From NCBI RefSeq assembly GCF_052324685.1, contig NW_027506985.1:62001-126000 (forward strand): a stretch of DNA of 64,000 nt, read 5' to 3'. Positions 45,257-64,000 of the stretch are shown one piece after another; positions within the stretch are counted from its first letter, which is position 1; every line of letters begins with the position of its first letter. This stretch comes from Brachyhypopomus gauderio. Lineage: Eukaryota > Chordata > Actinopteri > Gymnotiformes > Hypopomidae. The notes below the pieces were generated by a model. That model did not search any database. It saw only the letters and a list, made by a program, of their open reading frames with translations, and was not told where the DNA came from. Made by a program: the position numbers and the translations under genes.

Positions 45257-46843
45257 GTCGCATTACTTGGAAATGTATGAAATGACAAGCTTTTAGGAAC
45301 AAGTTATGAGTCAAAATTGAACTCTTGCTTTGGTCTTGATTTTTTAGAAAATTCTTTGAGCTGTACGGAAGCGGCCCGAAAGCGTTTGATCTCACAAATA
45401 GCAAATTTGTGTCGACATGCCAGAGGTATGATGCATTTAATACATTAGATCTCCGTTCTACATATTTTAAATAAAGAAATGTGCATTTAATACATTAGAT
45501 CTGCATTCTAAATATTTTAAATAAATGTCTCTAAGTGATACCCAACTGTAATAAAAGTTCAAAGTTTTAGAGCAGTTTTTAACAGCATTTCTGAGGGAGA
45601 ATAAACACTTGTAAATTACACAGTGTTGGCTTAGAGCACAACCTCTTGAGTTAAGAGCAGCAAATTACGGCTGAAAGAACGTTTTCCTCATCATCTCATA
45701 AATGGCGCCACCCACATCACAGTCTGTAGGTTTTAATGCAACAAACAATATTTCTTTGCCTTTTGTCCCCTGAGCCTGTTTGTCATCTTCTCATAAATTA
45801 TATCAACTTCACTAACAAAAGGGGAAAAAGGTGGAAGATATGTGGGTACCAGTGGTGCGTAAAGGTGCACCAGCCCTTCTGTCATGTAAGGGGCTCCTGT
45901 GTGGACATGGTCCTTTCATCGAGGACCCAGCAGAGGACCCAGCACCAAACCTTTGGTCTCCAAACATCTGTTCCCCTTAGTAGTGGGAACCCCCCACCTA
46001 AAGCAGCATCTTGAGCCCTATGAGATGATGCAGGAGACAGACGTCTCTGCCTTGGTCATCTCAACAGTCACTTCCTTGATGGGGCCTGTCGTCTCAATGA
46101 AATTTGAGATGGTAGCCTATTGTTCTGCAGTTAGATCTGTAAGTTAAGTCGCCACATTTTGTCAATTGTGATTTTCACCCCAAATCGAAATTTGTCCTCC
46201 GCATTTACCCACCTCTGCAGTCAGAACACACACACACTAGTGATTACTAGGGGGCTGTGGTGCACAGAGCGGTGGGCAGCCCTAGCTCGGTGCCCAGGGA
46301 GCAGTTGGGGTTAGGTGCCTTGCTCAAGGGCACCTCAGTCATGGCCTGAGGGTTATGTTTAACAACCCCCTTCCCCTGGTCGGGAGTGGGGCAGACGCTT
46401 GACTTCTTCGTACTCCGAGGAGTTACCAGCACCAGAACATGACTGCTGGGTGTCTTTGACGCAGGTTTGTGGAGATGTACAGCAGGTTGGCGAGCAGGGG
46501 CGACGTGGACGCAGACCTGCTGTTGGAGCAAACGGGGAGGGCGCTCCTCGCCGAGGGCGTGGTGCTCCGGAGGAAAGGTCGTCCCGCTGTGAGTTCACCG
46601 CCTGCTCTCGACGCACAAAGTCTGTGAAGAGTTGCAGCTATTTTTTGCCTACAATATTAATGTGTAATGCGTCCTTGTTTCACCTTGTCATGTCTTTCGT
46701 TTGACCACCAGGTGGCAGCAAAGACGCGCGATCCTGTTTTGGATATGAAATTGGCTGACATGTTAACAGACACGGCTGTTACGACTTCTGCTTCAGAGGA
46801 ACTTCCACAGACAGTCAACACTGACAGCTCAACAGCCTCATAA
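44597..46843 (+). CDS. mrps23: mrps23, small mitoribosomal subunit protein mS23
   Basis: A protein of the 28S subunit of mitochondrial ribosomes. Five exons in phase: 44597-44640 ([15 protein letters not shown]), 45014-45193 ([25 protein letters not shown]), 45348-45425 ([20 protein letters not shown]), 46465-46588 ([20 protein letters not shown]) and 46712-46843 (ending STAS and TAA). The conserved N-terminal block and the [14 protein letters not shown] motif identify the family. The whole protein is about 185 residues, the usual size. A poly(A) signal AATAAA follows at 46993. Intron 1 is dominated by a pyrimidine tract and intron 3 holds an interspersed repeat. Confidence 0.93.
44760..45005 (+). 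repeat. Polypyrimidine mirror-type tract in mrps23 intron 1
   Basis: About 245 bp almost wholly of C and T on the plus strand (cctccctc, cctgtcctc and cttcc units, with a few G and A). It ends 8 bp before the acceptor of exon 2. Confidence 0.9.
46150..46400. mobile_element. Fish interspersed repeat, copy 2, in mrps23 intron 3
   Basis: Same repeat as 43425-43650, with the fuller ending ccttgctcaagggcacctca and gtcatgg. It is non-coding. Confidence 0.75.
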
Positions 46844-48677
46844 TTAAAAACAATTTGTTCCGTCAGCCATAAAACACTTGTGTCGGAGATATTGTGCTCA
46901 CTGGAGTCAAAAATGGAAGATAAAATTATGATCTTTGTAAAAAAAAATTTTTTTTCATCACAGGCATGTGATGGATTGTTAATAATTGTTCTAATAAAAC
47001 AAGTTTATAATATCAATTGCAATATCTGATAGATGGACTATCTGTGCTATAAGCAAAATAAAGTATTATGAGAAACTAATGGATGATTGATGGTGCAGTA
47101 GCTAGTCAATAGTACTTTGCAGCAGCATGTAATATGGTAAACTAGAATGAAATATCAGAAAGGTGTAGAGAAGTGTGAAATATGAAGTTGATTGGTTACT
47201 TGATACTTCCAATGATTGTATCAGTAGGTCACAGTGTTAATTGCAAGTAACACTAACAGTGGTTAAAGTGTTTAGTAGCACTAACTTGGTGTTTACTCTG
47301 TGTTACTGGATCACTTTTACAAATTGAAAGATTTAAGTTAAGTAGACATACATTCAGGGCCCATGCAATAGTATTAGTGTAGTAGAGGTGTAGGGTCCAC
47401 ACAGTATTAGTGCTGTAGAGGTGTAGGGTAGGTGTTGTCTGCAGATACTGGTCCACAGCAATGTTTACATTCTGATGTCACCTGACAGGAATCAGGATAT
47501 GCTGAGTTTTACTGCTTGCATTGGAGCTCAAATACATGTAAATTACAAACTGTCTTACTGATTAAATACCATCATACATACATTTAGAGGTCCTCCCCCC
47601 ACCTTACACAATGTGAGATGACCATCTGTAAAATTAATAGCCTAATATAGTCCTGTAGCCATCACAGTCCAGTTGATCTGCCCATATTCACAAAGCTGGA
47701 TATAGAAGAAGTGTAAGTGAGCTATGTTTGTCTTCATATGAATCCAGTAAGCACAATAAAAAAAGACGAAGATTGGTAGAAAACTAGTAACTGGGAACAA
47801 AGCACATGAAGCAGTCACGAGTTATGATGAATCATTCCTAGTAAATGTACACAGGTAATTAACACTTACACACAGGAAATAATCGTTCAGGTGGTAAAAA
47901 CCTGGAGACAGAAATGTGGGTGGAGGGGGAGAGAAGGTGGAGACAGAAACCAGCCAAAACAAACACAAGCACATGCTGAGGGAGACTTGGGGCAAACCAG
48001 GACACCTTGATAAAGTCCAACTCAGTTCCTCCTGCCCCCTGGCTTAGCAAAATGCTAATAATTAACTACAGAGAGGAATGTCAAGTACTAGTGGAAAGTC
48101 ATAATCAGACCACTTACAGGGGATATAATCTGACTTTGTGTTTTTGTAATATGCCAGATCCTTGTCTGAAGCATTACAGCCATGTAGAATATCTGGGAGG
48201 GCGTTATCTGTAGTGTGACATTAAAGATGTTGTCCGTGTTGTTCGCGGGCTGCAGTGTGCTGGTGTAGTCACTCATAACGTCATTGAGCAACACATGAGT
48301 ATATTTGCGTGTGATGAATTGGGTTGTGTCATATCATCTGAAAGAGAGCGTCGCCGTGGAGGCCTGGGTGGAAAGTCTTGAACAGAAGGAGACGTTGTTG
48401 TGATGGTTAATGTTGCCAGTTGATGTGTGTTCACTGCTCTGAAAGCTTGCAGCAATACTGGCCCTGATCCCATTAAAATGCACTTTGTTATGGAAATGAT
48501 CTGTAGCCCAGACATGCTGTCTGGACAGCAGAGACTCAGTGTCTGTTTAAAAATCACCAAGTCCAATATGTCTTAATGGATGAAACTTATACATGGTGTG
48601 TTGTTGCTCAGCAGAACTGCAATAACTAGACGTTTACAAGTTAATCCCCGAAGCGCAAGATTGTATTAAGTCATGGC
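46844..48677. other. Intergenic, nothing firmly recognised
   Basis: Contains mrps23 poly(A) signals, and a small duplication (ttagtg.agtagaggtgtaggg at 47375-47430). No gene structure. Confidence 0.4.
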
Positions 48678-48932
48678 ATGCATGATAAATGCACGTCAGG
48701 CGGCTCAGTCTATAAGAGCCGCAGAGAGGGACTCAAAACCCACTTGAGATCCAGAAAAAGGTACATGTGCCATCAAAAGACGCGGCCAGACGTGGTTTTC
48801 TGGAGAACAACCAAACATAATTGGGCAAACGAATCGTTGCACGTGGCTGTGATTTGCAGGAAGTGTCGGGAGGAGGAGGAACTGCCCATCAGCGCTACCG
48901 ATGATCTCTTCCAGTACAGGCTGAGGAAATGA
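48678..48932 (+). other. Unassigned open reading frame of 84 codons
   Basis: The frame reads as a basic peptide with two Cys pairs (RYMCHQK, VICRKCREEEELP) and ends RLRK. It is longer than its AT-rich surroundings would suggest, and it is rich in Arg and Lys. I do not recognise a family. An acceptor-like gatttgcag lies inside it at about 48852-48860. It may be a terminal exon, a decayed gene or chance. Confidence 0.25.
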
Positions 48933-51250
48933 CAAGTCTGATGTGTTTTCCATGGCGTAATTCCAAGATAAAAACGCCAGAGTGGTCAAATATCAGGAAA
49001 TAGGTACAAAAATGGACTCAGCCTGTTTTCTTAAGGTCCTACATGTTATGTCCAAATATTTATAAAACTGTCCTCACTGCACCCAACTGAGCTACATTTA
49101 AAACTTGTGCAAATACTTAAAAACAACACATCTGTAATGATCCCTGATATAAAATATCAAAAAGGTTATTACTATGGTAATATTGGTCAAAGGGTAGTAT
49201 CTTTTTCTGATTGTTGTTTTTACACCAGATTGTAGGAATGTATAAATTTGCTAGTTAGAGAATTTGAACAATCTAAATAAATGTTTTGTAATTACTTGTA
49301 AATCTTTACAAAAAGATTGGACCTACAAGATCATCGTTAATTAGGACTTACAGTAACAGGCTACAGTGGCCAATTCTGAAATATTATTTAGCAACGTAGT
49401 TTTTGTCTTAAATGTGACTTTTGTACTGTGGCTTCTAATTTTCATTCTTCCAGATCTCACGATTATGTGGGCAACTCATTAAGACAATGGATCGCACTTA
49501 CAGCTCAAAAGAACAAGAAACTAAAATAAATTCTAGTCTTATCACCATGCTAAACATGAGCTAGGGTTCATAGTTGGTCAAATAAAAAGTTCGTGTTCAT
49601 CTTTTGGTTATTTTTGGTACATCATTTGTCGGCTGGATTCACTTTTTTCATGCATCTAATGTACTTGCAAATTGTAACCACTAGGTGGAAGCATATATAC
49701 ATTTCCTTAAGTACATAATTTTTTTTAACAACACTGTAAATTTCTTCAGTTAATAAAGATACTTGAGTATAAAATGTGTGACATACCTCACAACACTACA
49801 GTAACAGTATGTTGTTAATTCATGTGTAAAATAGTAAATAACAGTCTATAAGTGTGCACATACTCTGCACTCTGGTCTGTTTATGAGTGTGTCAGCACAT
49901 ATTTGTTCAGTATATCACACTATAATAAATGATTACGCTGCAACAATATTGTTGCAATGTAGAATATTAGTAATGTAGACTACATCAGCTATTATGATTT
50001 AGGGTTTGCGGTATGAAATATTTCAATCTCAGAAGATGTTTATTGCTTTTATATTCACAGTAGCACCGGTAGTGGTGAGGCTGAGAGCATTAACACCCCC
50101 CCCCCCCCCCCCCCAAAAAAAAAAAAAAAACAACAGAACATCGCTATTCTATGATCTACTTGTTTATTTATCGATTTATTGGCAATGAGGGGTGGAATTA
50201 CTATAAAGGGTATAAGACGGGTGGGCGCTAGCAACAAGATGATAAAATGAAGAAGTCTGGGTCGTGGCAATGAGGCCATGTCATTAAGATGGTTGAGTGC
50301 TAAGAATGAGGAGATATTGGTGCTGCAACATCACATAAGAGGTGCTAAAACACACAATCTTCAATAACGCCCTTGACCTCTGACCTGAGATTATGCATGT
50401 GAAGACACAGCTAGAAAGCGTGACAGATGTGCTAACTAACTAATGCTAGAATATCAGTAGAAGAGAGAAGAGAAAGACCCCGAACAGCAGGCAGTTTTGG
50501 CCTCGATGGGGACGCATCGAAAGTCCAGCTCTGGTCCTGCTGCTGGGACTCGAAGGCTAATCAACGTAACATATTACCAGAACCTACACGCCCTCCCAAC
50601 AAAACACTGCGTGCTAATGTCTATATATCTTCTTCATTATGTTCACTGTGTGTTCCTTGAAGCCATACCTATATCACATATGTGTTAGAATATCTATATG
50701 TGTTAGAATATCTATATGTGCTTTAGAAAGGCGTTGAATGTATACATCTTGTGAATGGACCAGTATGTCAAAGTATGATCCATTGTAACTTCCATTATTA
50801 AAAAAACAAAACAGTTTTTTCATTGTTGTGCAATGAAGCAGTAGTGAGTAAAAAGTATTGCATAACCATGCATGCATCTGCTGTGAATTTGTACAGTGTC
50901 ATTTACAAACAAGGGAGTTCATTTAAAACTATTATTAACGACTGAATGTTTTTTAGGTTATCTTCTCCAGACCTCTGTCATTTAACAAAGGAATGCATCA
51001 GGGATTCCAGAGTAACATGTAAATCAACTTCAGCATTATTCCCAAAGGCTCATAATAGCCACAGAGTGCACTGCTGCCGTGGGGCTGAGGAGAGAGTGTG
51101 TTCTGTTAAAACACTGCAGAATGCTGCATGCTGCAGAAAGGCTGAATGTTGATACACAAAACACTCCCATGCCAGCAATCCTTCAGAATCCCAAAATACA
51201 GTTCAAAACTCTCAGTAAAGTGCATATATGTGTGTTCTTACACTCATTTT
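48933..51250. other. Intergenic, nothing firmly recognised
   Basis: Holds a C17 run followed by A16 at about 50095-50130 and two short atgtgttagaatatctat repeats near 50680-50718. No recognisable gene. Confidence 0.4.
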
Positions 51251-51260
51251 GCTTTCAGGC

Positions 51261-51337
51261 TGTGAATGTTGAACGCCTCCTTGCACAGACCGCTCACTCT
51301 GTTTTCAAACGCACTTGCTTCACCATGACCGACTTTG
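51261..51337 (+). other. Exon-like segment, unassigned
   Basis: Between a strong acceptor (cattttgctttcag) and donor (gactttg|gtaagg) lies an open 77-bp block reading AVNVERLLAQTAHSVFKRTC and then FTMTDF. It could be an internal exon of an unrecognised gene, or a 5' exon with a start at the ATG of MTDF. No partner exon was found. Confidence 0.3.
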
Positions 51338-51819
51338 GTAAGGAAACCAGCTTATGCATTTCCTATATAGAGAAGCCACAAGCAATTTCCTTTTTCATAT
51401 TTATTCTACATGCAAAGGTGTGGTACAGCAGTGAAGTGCCAGTAATAAAGCAGCCAGGGCCATCAGTAGTTTTTTAATTATTATCGCTTGAAAATCTGAG
51501 CATTTAGAAGTCAGAATTTAGAACTTTGAATTCTCATGCCATCTGTTACAGAGATTTGGGTAAAAGGTTCAACCAGTGAAATAATAATAATTATATTGAA
51601 CTTGATATTGAACATGACCTTGTTTTGGGTTTCTTATACTGACCTTTTGTTAAAAAGTTTAAAGGTTTCATATGCTTTAATTCCCATTCTGAGCAGATTA
51701 AACTTCAGTTACTGCCATTTTATACTGACATATAGTATATTCAGAGAAATAGAGCAACAAAAAGGATTAGAACACTTCTAGGAAAATAAATAAAACATGA
51801 AACATCATAATAACAAACA
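51338..51819 (-). other. Downstream flank of rhog
   Basis: AT-rich and probably largely rhog 3' UTR on the minus strand. No clear minus-strand AATAAA was located close to the stop. Confidence 0.35.
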
Positions 51820-52395
51820 TCATAAAAGTTCACATGTTTTTTTCGGTGCCATGGGTCTAGGGTTCAGGAAGGCCCGGACTGCCTCCACGAATATGTCCGA
51901 CACTCCGTCCTGGTTGAGAGCCGAGCACTCGAGGTACTTGACGGCTCTGATTTGTCGAGCCATGGTCTCGCCCTGTTGCTGGGTGACCGGAACCTGGTTC
52001 TGCTCCTTCAGTTTCTTCAAAACGTCCGGATCTTTTCTCTGGTCCTTTTTGGTCCCCACCAAGAGGACGGGCACATTGGGGCAGTGCTGCGACACCTCGG
52101 GATGCCACTTGAGCTTGACGTTCTCGTACGACGTTGGACTGGATATGGAGAAGCAGATGATGAAGACGTTGGTTTGCGGGTAGGAGATGGTACGCAGGCG
52201 ATCGTATGCCTCCTGACCCGCGGTGTCCCATAGGTTAAGGTTGATGGGTTTGCTGTCCACTGTGGTCTGGGAGCTGTAGTTGTCAAATACCGTAGGGACG
52301 TATTCTTTAGGGAAGGCGTTTGTGGTGTAGGAGATCAGAAGGCAGGTCTTTCCTACAGCGCCGTCCCCGACCACAACACACTTGACGCTTTGCAT
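51820..52395 (-). CDS. rhog: rhog, Rho-family small GTPase RhoG
   Basis: RhoG is a Rac-related GTPase that acts through ELMO-DOCK to activate Rac in migration, engulfment and macropinocytosis. The intronless ORF gives 191 residues, the normal length. P-loop GDGAVGKT (10-17), switch I with [16 protein letters not shown] (56-62), GTKKD (nucleotide base contact) and ECSAL are present. It ends KKTCELL, so CELL is the prenylation box, with Leu last as expected for geranylgeranylation. RhoG rather than Rac or Cdc42 is indicated by [15 protein letters not shown] and the ending of the domain. Residue 63 is Ala where RhoG normally has Glu and Rac has Asp. A 5' UTR splice acceptor (gtcttttag) lies about 40 bp before the ATG. 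rhog is close to stim1 in human as here. Confidence 0.95.
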   Translation of the reverse strand: MQSVKCVVVGDGAVGKTCLLISYTTNAFPKEYVPTVFDNYSSQTTVDSKPINLNLWDTAGQEAYDRLRTISYPQTNVFIICFSISSPTSYENVKLKWHPEVSQHCPNVPVLLVGTKKDQRKDPDVLKKLKEQNQVPVTQQQGETMARQIRAVKYLECSALNQDGVSDIFVEAVRAFLNPRPMAPKKTCELL

Positions 52396-52812
52396 ATTCC
52401 AGCTTTCTAACCCTCTTATGAGGCCTCAACAAGTCTAAAAGACAGAGAGAGAATGTCAGTAGTCCCAACAACACCAAAAGCAGATAGCAACCATTGTTTG
52501 TCATATGATAACCAGAGGACACCATACAGTGTAGAGAGGAAGTGACACGTCCTACAGACCCCGATTTATGGCCATTTCAAAGAACTTGAGGACTATGAAA
52601 TGTAATCAAAATAAATCAACACGGTGCCATGTTTAGAACAACTCTGACAGGATACTGAAGAGTTTTCTCACAGAATTTTCTGACAGAAATCTGTCCCAAT
52701 ACTTTGGAAAGGTAAAGTTTTCAGCCTTGCCCCTGCTGATGGCTGATCTCAGTTATGATATCATATATAAAACCGAACAGTATTAAACAGTGCTTCAGAG
52801 GTAAAACATACC

Positions 52813-52915
52813 CAGATTGTCGATCCCCGAGCTGAAGGTAGCAGCGTCGCACGGTCCCTCGTCTGTGCATGTGTATCACATGCAACATTAAAAACAGTCT
52901 CCGCCCCCGCACTAC
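52813..52915 (-). other. rhog: Probable rhog 5' non-coding exon
   Basis: On the minus strand a GC-richer block (gacgagggaccgtgcgacgc) ends in a good donor (caatctgg|gtatgtttt at 52812) facing the acceptor near 52433 before the coding exon. The transcription start is not fixed. Confidence 0.5.
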
Positions 52916-52919
52916 AGAC

Positions 52920-54648
52920 AACCAAGTCAGCTACATTCACTTATTCTTTCTGAACAGAAACGATGTGCATGTTCAAAGCTCTGAGGAAGTGGTCTGTCAT
53001 AAGGCAAGACTTCTTAAATCAGCTCCATGACTGTGGGCTGAATTTACGAATTGTGTAAAAAATAAAAGACAAACCAGACTTTTGGGCATATGGATGTTTG
53101 CTGAAACGTTTTCTGAGAATCACAGCATTTATAATGTCAGAGGGTAAAAATACCTTGTGTTGGTAAAGGAAACTGGTATTAAGTATTAAGAGAAAACCGA
53201 TCCCCTAAATAGGTCAGCGGTCAAGGGTCAAATCCTCTTGACCAGCAGTTCCTTTATATCCTGGCACCTTTTATCATCTTGTCTTCAGTCTCCTACTGTC
53301 TACCACTGTGTGCTAATCTGTGATACACTTCTGCTCATGTATTACACATCAAACGCACACTTGAACGGTAAAAGAAATGAAGAAGTGATGAGAAGTCATG
53401 AGAAGTGATGAGAAGTAATGAGAAGTAATGCAGAGACAGCATCTCTGTATGTTATATTAGCACACTGCATTAATATGTTAATAACTGAATATAACTGAAA
53501 CTACTTTAAAGTAACAGACCAAAAGGACAATCATCATATTAGATGTCACAGTTGTCAAACGGGCTTCTTTAAAACTTCAACGTGCAGTCATCGGTTACAC
53601 TACACCAACAAAAGCGGAAATGATCGACACATGGCACATTCTGAGAATGTTTTATGTAATGAGAAATAACCCTAATCCACAGTTAGGTTTAAAACTAGAC
53701 TACAGCCTGTATGTTCTTTATAAGAGTTTTTTGGTACTATTTGCCACCATAATAAGGTGGAAGCAATATTGGATTAAGCTTGCATTTTGTTTTGGGTTTC
53801 TTAGAAAATGGTCATTGTTACACGTGATAACTGGACTGTGCTCATGAGCACATGATCTGACCCTCACCCGAGTCATCGTTCAAACAAGTGTGTCTAATAA
53901 TACAGCACTGCCAACGAGTGATTCAGACTGCTCCTGGACCACATGCTTCTTATTACACTATTACGTCCGCAACTACACTGGGGCAAACCATCACATATTT
54001 TGGGAGTCACCAGCGCTAGGCTAATGGAGGCGTTTTTTTGTTTTTTTTTTAAAGAATACTTATGCTTAGCTCAGCTGTCTTTATATTCTGACAGCTACCA
54101 CTAAGATGGATGATGAAAAAAAGGCAGAGTGACACTTCTGTTTGTAATCGTCCATCAAAGATTTGAATGGAATCTGATTATTTCACTAGCTTATTCACCA
54201 GAAGGACTGTTTTGTTGCAATGTAACATGTGTAAATAAAGTGCTAAGTGAGGGGTTTTGAAAAGACATATGAATGGGGGGGGGGGGGGGGGGATCTAATG
54301 GAAGGTATGAAGACACTCTTGGCCTTGATTACTTTTGTATTCTTTAAAAGGCAAAAGGTTTCACCAATCTACTATCATAATAGTATCACAAAAAAGAGCA
54401 AAAATATGGCACTGCATATGATTCCTGTATGTCATGGTTGTAAAGAAACAAAGAATGACTCACGTTGTAGGCTGGCCCAGCGTCTGGGAAATCATGGGGG
54501 AATTATTCAGAAACAACAACAAAACTTTACAAACCATTTTATCTGTGAGGAAAATGGCAGATGGCAGACCATAATTTTGACATTCCATTCCAATAACTAT
54601 TAAACAGAATCTTTGTGTTATATATGTGTGGAAAGGCCAACTGTGTGT

Positions 54649-54707
<59 letters not shown>

Positions 54708-55389
54708 TAGTGTAGTGTAGTGTATATCAGCCTAGTTTATAAACATCACTTACCACCCACTTTAGTACCAACACCTCCCCTTCACCTAGACACACACTGC
54801 CCACTTCATTAGGTACACCTGTCTTAGTGGTGCATTTTATTGGTGTACATTTCCAGAGTGCATTAGCTCCTCATTAGAGGACACACAAAACATGTTAGCT
54901 GCTACACATCACTGCTCAGTGTCTGATCACAGTCTAGTGCTGACGTGTTATTATTTAGGTAGTAGACCACCTACAATGCAGTAATCACATGAACGTGGTG
55001 AGATGCTTTATTGTGCTGTGTCATGAGTGTGTCGGGCACGCTAGTTTTTTTTCTTTACATGAACAGTTTATTTTGCTGGGTTTAGATTAAGATGCCACCC
55101 GAAACTATTCAGGCAACAGCAGCTAGAAGAAGGTTGCAGGATGTCAAACACATTGTGCATTGCATCGGGTGAAACTCTGTTGTACATCTTGTGTTCTAAT
55201 AGATCCTTCTATTAAACAGACGTTTATAATAAAGTTGATGGTAAGTGTATATGTTGCAAAAGTAACATCATTAACATTCAATTATTCATTCATTTGATGA
55301 ACTCCTTAATGCAGTACTGTGTATGGTCGGCTCTGTGTAACAGGTGCAACACCGCTGTAGTACCATCACCTTCACGACAGGGGGCAGTG
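52920..55389. other. Intergenic between rhog and stim1
   Basis: Holds a short gagaagt(g/a)atga tandem array at 53379-53430, a G16 run at about 54276, and a (GT)n microsatellite at about 54640-54708. No gene recognised. Confidence 0.5.
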
Positions 55390-56560
55390 TGGGCGACACA
55401 TGAACCACCACAAGCGCGTTCTCCGCAGTCTTTCAAAAAAGGCGAGGTGCTGGGGAAGCGGTGCGGCCATCTGGCTATTGCGCGACCCGAGCAGGTCCGG
55501 TCCGGTTGTGTCGAGGTTTTCTAGACGGGGACCCGCTCGTATTCGTGCCGTGCTTCCTTTACGTGGTCGGTTCAGCCTCGCAGCGGCATGTCACGGCCCC
55601 GTGGCGGCTGATGCGCGGCCATACGAGCCACCGCAAATGCAGATTGAGCGGAGGAGCTCAGCTAAGTCGGCGGTAGCTCCGTTCGGTTCGGTAATAACCG
55701 GCTGGAGGACGGGAACCGGGCCCTGGGCTGCAGTCTTGGGTCGGGAAGACGGCCTCACTTCGCCTCTAACCTGGCGCTGACACCGAGTGCGAAGTAAGAG
55801 ACGCGTAGCCGTCTGTCTAGCTGCGTATCTCCTGTTTTTGTGGGGGTTTTTTCGGTTGAAATACCGAAACGTTAAGGAAACACCGTATTTATTCATTTTT
55901 TTTAATCAAATAAGCGGCAAAGCAGTCGACTAATCTGCGGTGTCAATGGAGAGCGGACGGGACCGGAGCTGGAATAGAGCATAACGAGACGTGCCTCCCG
56001 ACTTTTACCTTAGAAAGTGAGATATTGGAACATATCTGAGGTATCCCGGCTCGAGATAACGTATTTTTTCCTTTAACGTTTTAACGCCGTTTTGAATACG
56101 TGTTCGTGTGAAAGATGTCAGGTCTCCGGTGACCGTATATCGACGTTGAGAGGGAGAGATGGATAGATCGAGAGAGAGCCCCGCTGTCCCAGTCGCCTCG
56201 CTTGTGAGGGGAGCTGGAGCGGCTAGCAGCTCGGCTACCTCCGCGCGCAGCTGCCCTCACAAACCGCTTTAACTCTAACTCACCGCCACCCATCAAAAAA
56301 TCACCTCAAAAGTTCATTAATTTTTGACAAAAACACAAAAAACCCAACTCTGTTAACGTTATTTTAACGGTTATAAGTACAGACTCTGGACCGAATGCAG
56401 ACGTGAGGTGATTTTAATGGTCGGTCTCGCGCCCGTGCCGGTGTTAGCTGTTAGCGTCGCCGGATTTACCTCATATCGGACTAAATTAAAGTCTCGGTCT
56501 AAACCCTGTGGCCGTGAAACCAGTCTGTCCTGATGCCGTTAACGGTTATTTCACTCTTTA
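55390..56560 (+). promoter_or_regulatory. stim1: CpG-rich promoter region and 5' UTR of stim1
   Basis: CpG frequency and GC content are markedly higher here than in the neighbouring AT-rich sequence (for example gcgcgacccgagcaggtccg and cggtgccgtgcttcc-like blocks). Open frames inside are products of GC content. The coding exon at 56785 is preceded by a good acceptor (ttgcctcccccag at 56777), so a non-coding first exon probably starts in this island. Confidence 0.6.
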
Positions 56561-56784
56561 CTCGAGTGTCCAGTGGCGGGAGGCCCGTGTTGTGATGGTG
56601 TTGCTTCCTTCATTTTAGGTGTCCGTTTATCAGGGAGGATCCACAGGTGTTTAAGCGCCTCGGCCACGTCTCTCTCGGATTATTGTGGGTGTTTTTTAAC
56701 CCAAATGTTGTATAAGACACAGGCCTGCGTTACACTTGTGTTCACACTGTGTTTAAATCCCACCTTGCCTCCCCCAGATCCAGT

Positions 56785-64000
<7,216 letters not shown>

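Noticed and set aside
51857-52286. Alternative frames over rhog
   Set aside because: Shadows of the conserved GTPase frame.
55400-55896. ORFs of 71-126 codons upstream of stim1
   Set aside because: They lie in the CpG-rich promoter, where stop codons are rare by composition. No recognisable motif.

Overview
This is a window of a vertebrate nuclear genome, almost certainly a teleost fish. The evidence is short GT-AG introns, very abundant (CA)n/(GT)n microsatellites, fish-type Tc1-like, hAT-like, L2/CR1-like and sushi-type (Ty3/gypsy) transposable elements, and protein-coding exons that read as vertebrate orthologues. There are no bacterial features.

Layout, left to right: (1) 273-7609, the 3' part of cep164 (centriolar distal-appendage protein, + strand), with a LINE and many microsatellites in its introns. 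(2) 8990-28800, a transposon-rich block with a LINE reverse-transcriptase fragment, a Tc1-like element, a perfect 69-bp palindrome next to the last two exons of a klhl10-like gene, a SINE, two minisatellites, a four-deep nest of retroelements and hAT elements, a second Tc1-like element split by a solo LTR, and a decayed gypsy pol split by a hAT element. (3) 33250-40500, a complete-looking inducible nitric oxide synthase gene (nos2, + strand, 25 coding exons, about 1080 residues). (4) 40640-43398, a LINE split by an opposite-strand LINE and by a solo LTR. (5) 44597-46843, mrps23 (small mitoribosomal subunit, 5 exons, +). (6) 51820-52395, rhog (Rho-family GTPase, intronless ORF, -). (7) 55390 to the end, the CpG-rich promoter, signal-peptide exon and first EF-hand exon of stim1 (+), which runs off the window. 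rhog and stim1 are also close neighbours in human, which supports both calls. The host genes do not form a pathway; they are ordinary neighbours.

The most interesting object is a very young LTR retrotransposon at 16253-19308 (minus strand). Its two LTRs differ, over the parts compared, by one 134-bp deletion and one substitution. It is flanked by a perfect 5-bp target duplication and encodes only a sushi-like Gag N-domain fused to a long proline-rich 10-residue repeat array, with no pol. The 11 bases next to its 5' LTR are the exact complement of 11 bases in its own LTR that begin 30 bp downstream of a TATA box. That is the signature of Tf1/sushi-type self-priming. It lies inside a hAT element, which itself interrupts an older relative of the same retroelement. 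Nearby, a 39-bp minisatellite appears to have grown out of 13 codons of a LINE reverse-transcriptase gene.

Exon coordinates were derived by eye from splice signals and reading frame. Identities rest on recognised protein motifs, not on database searches.
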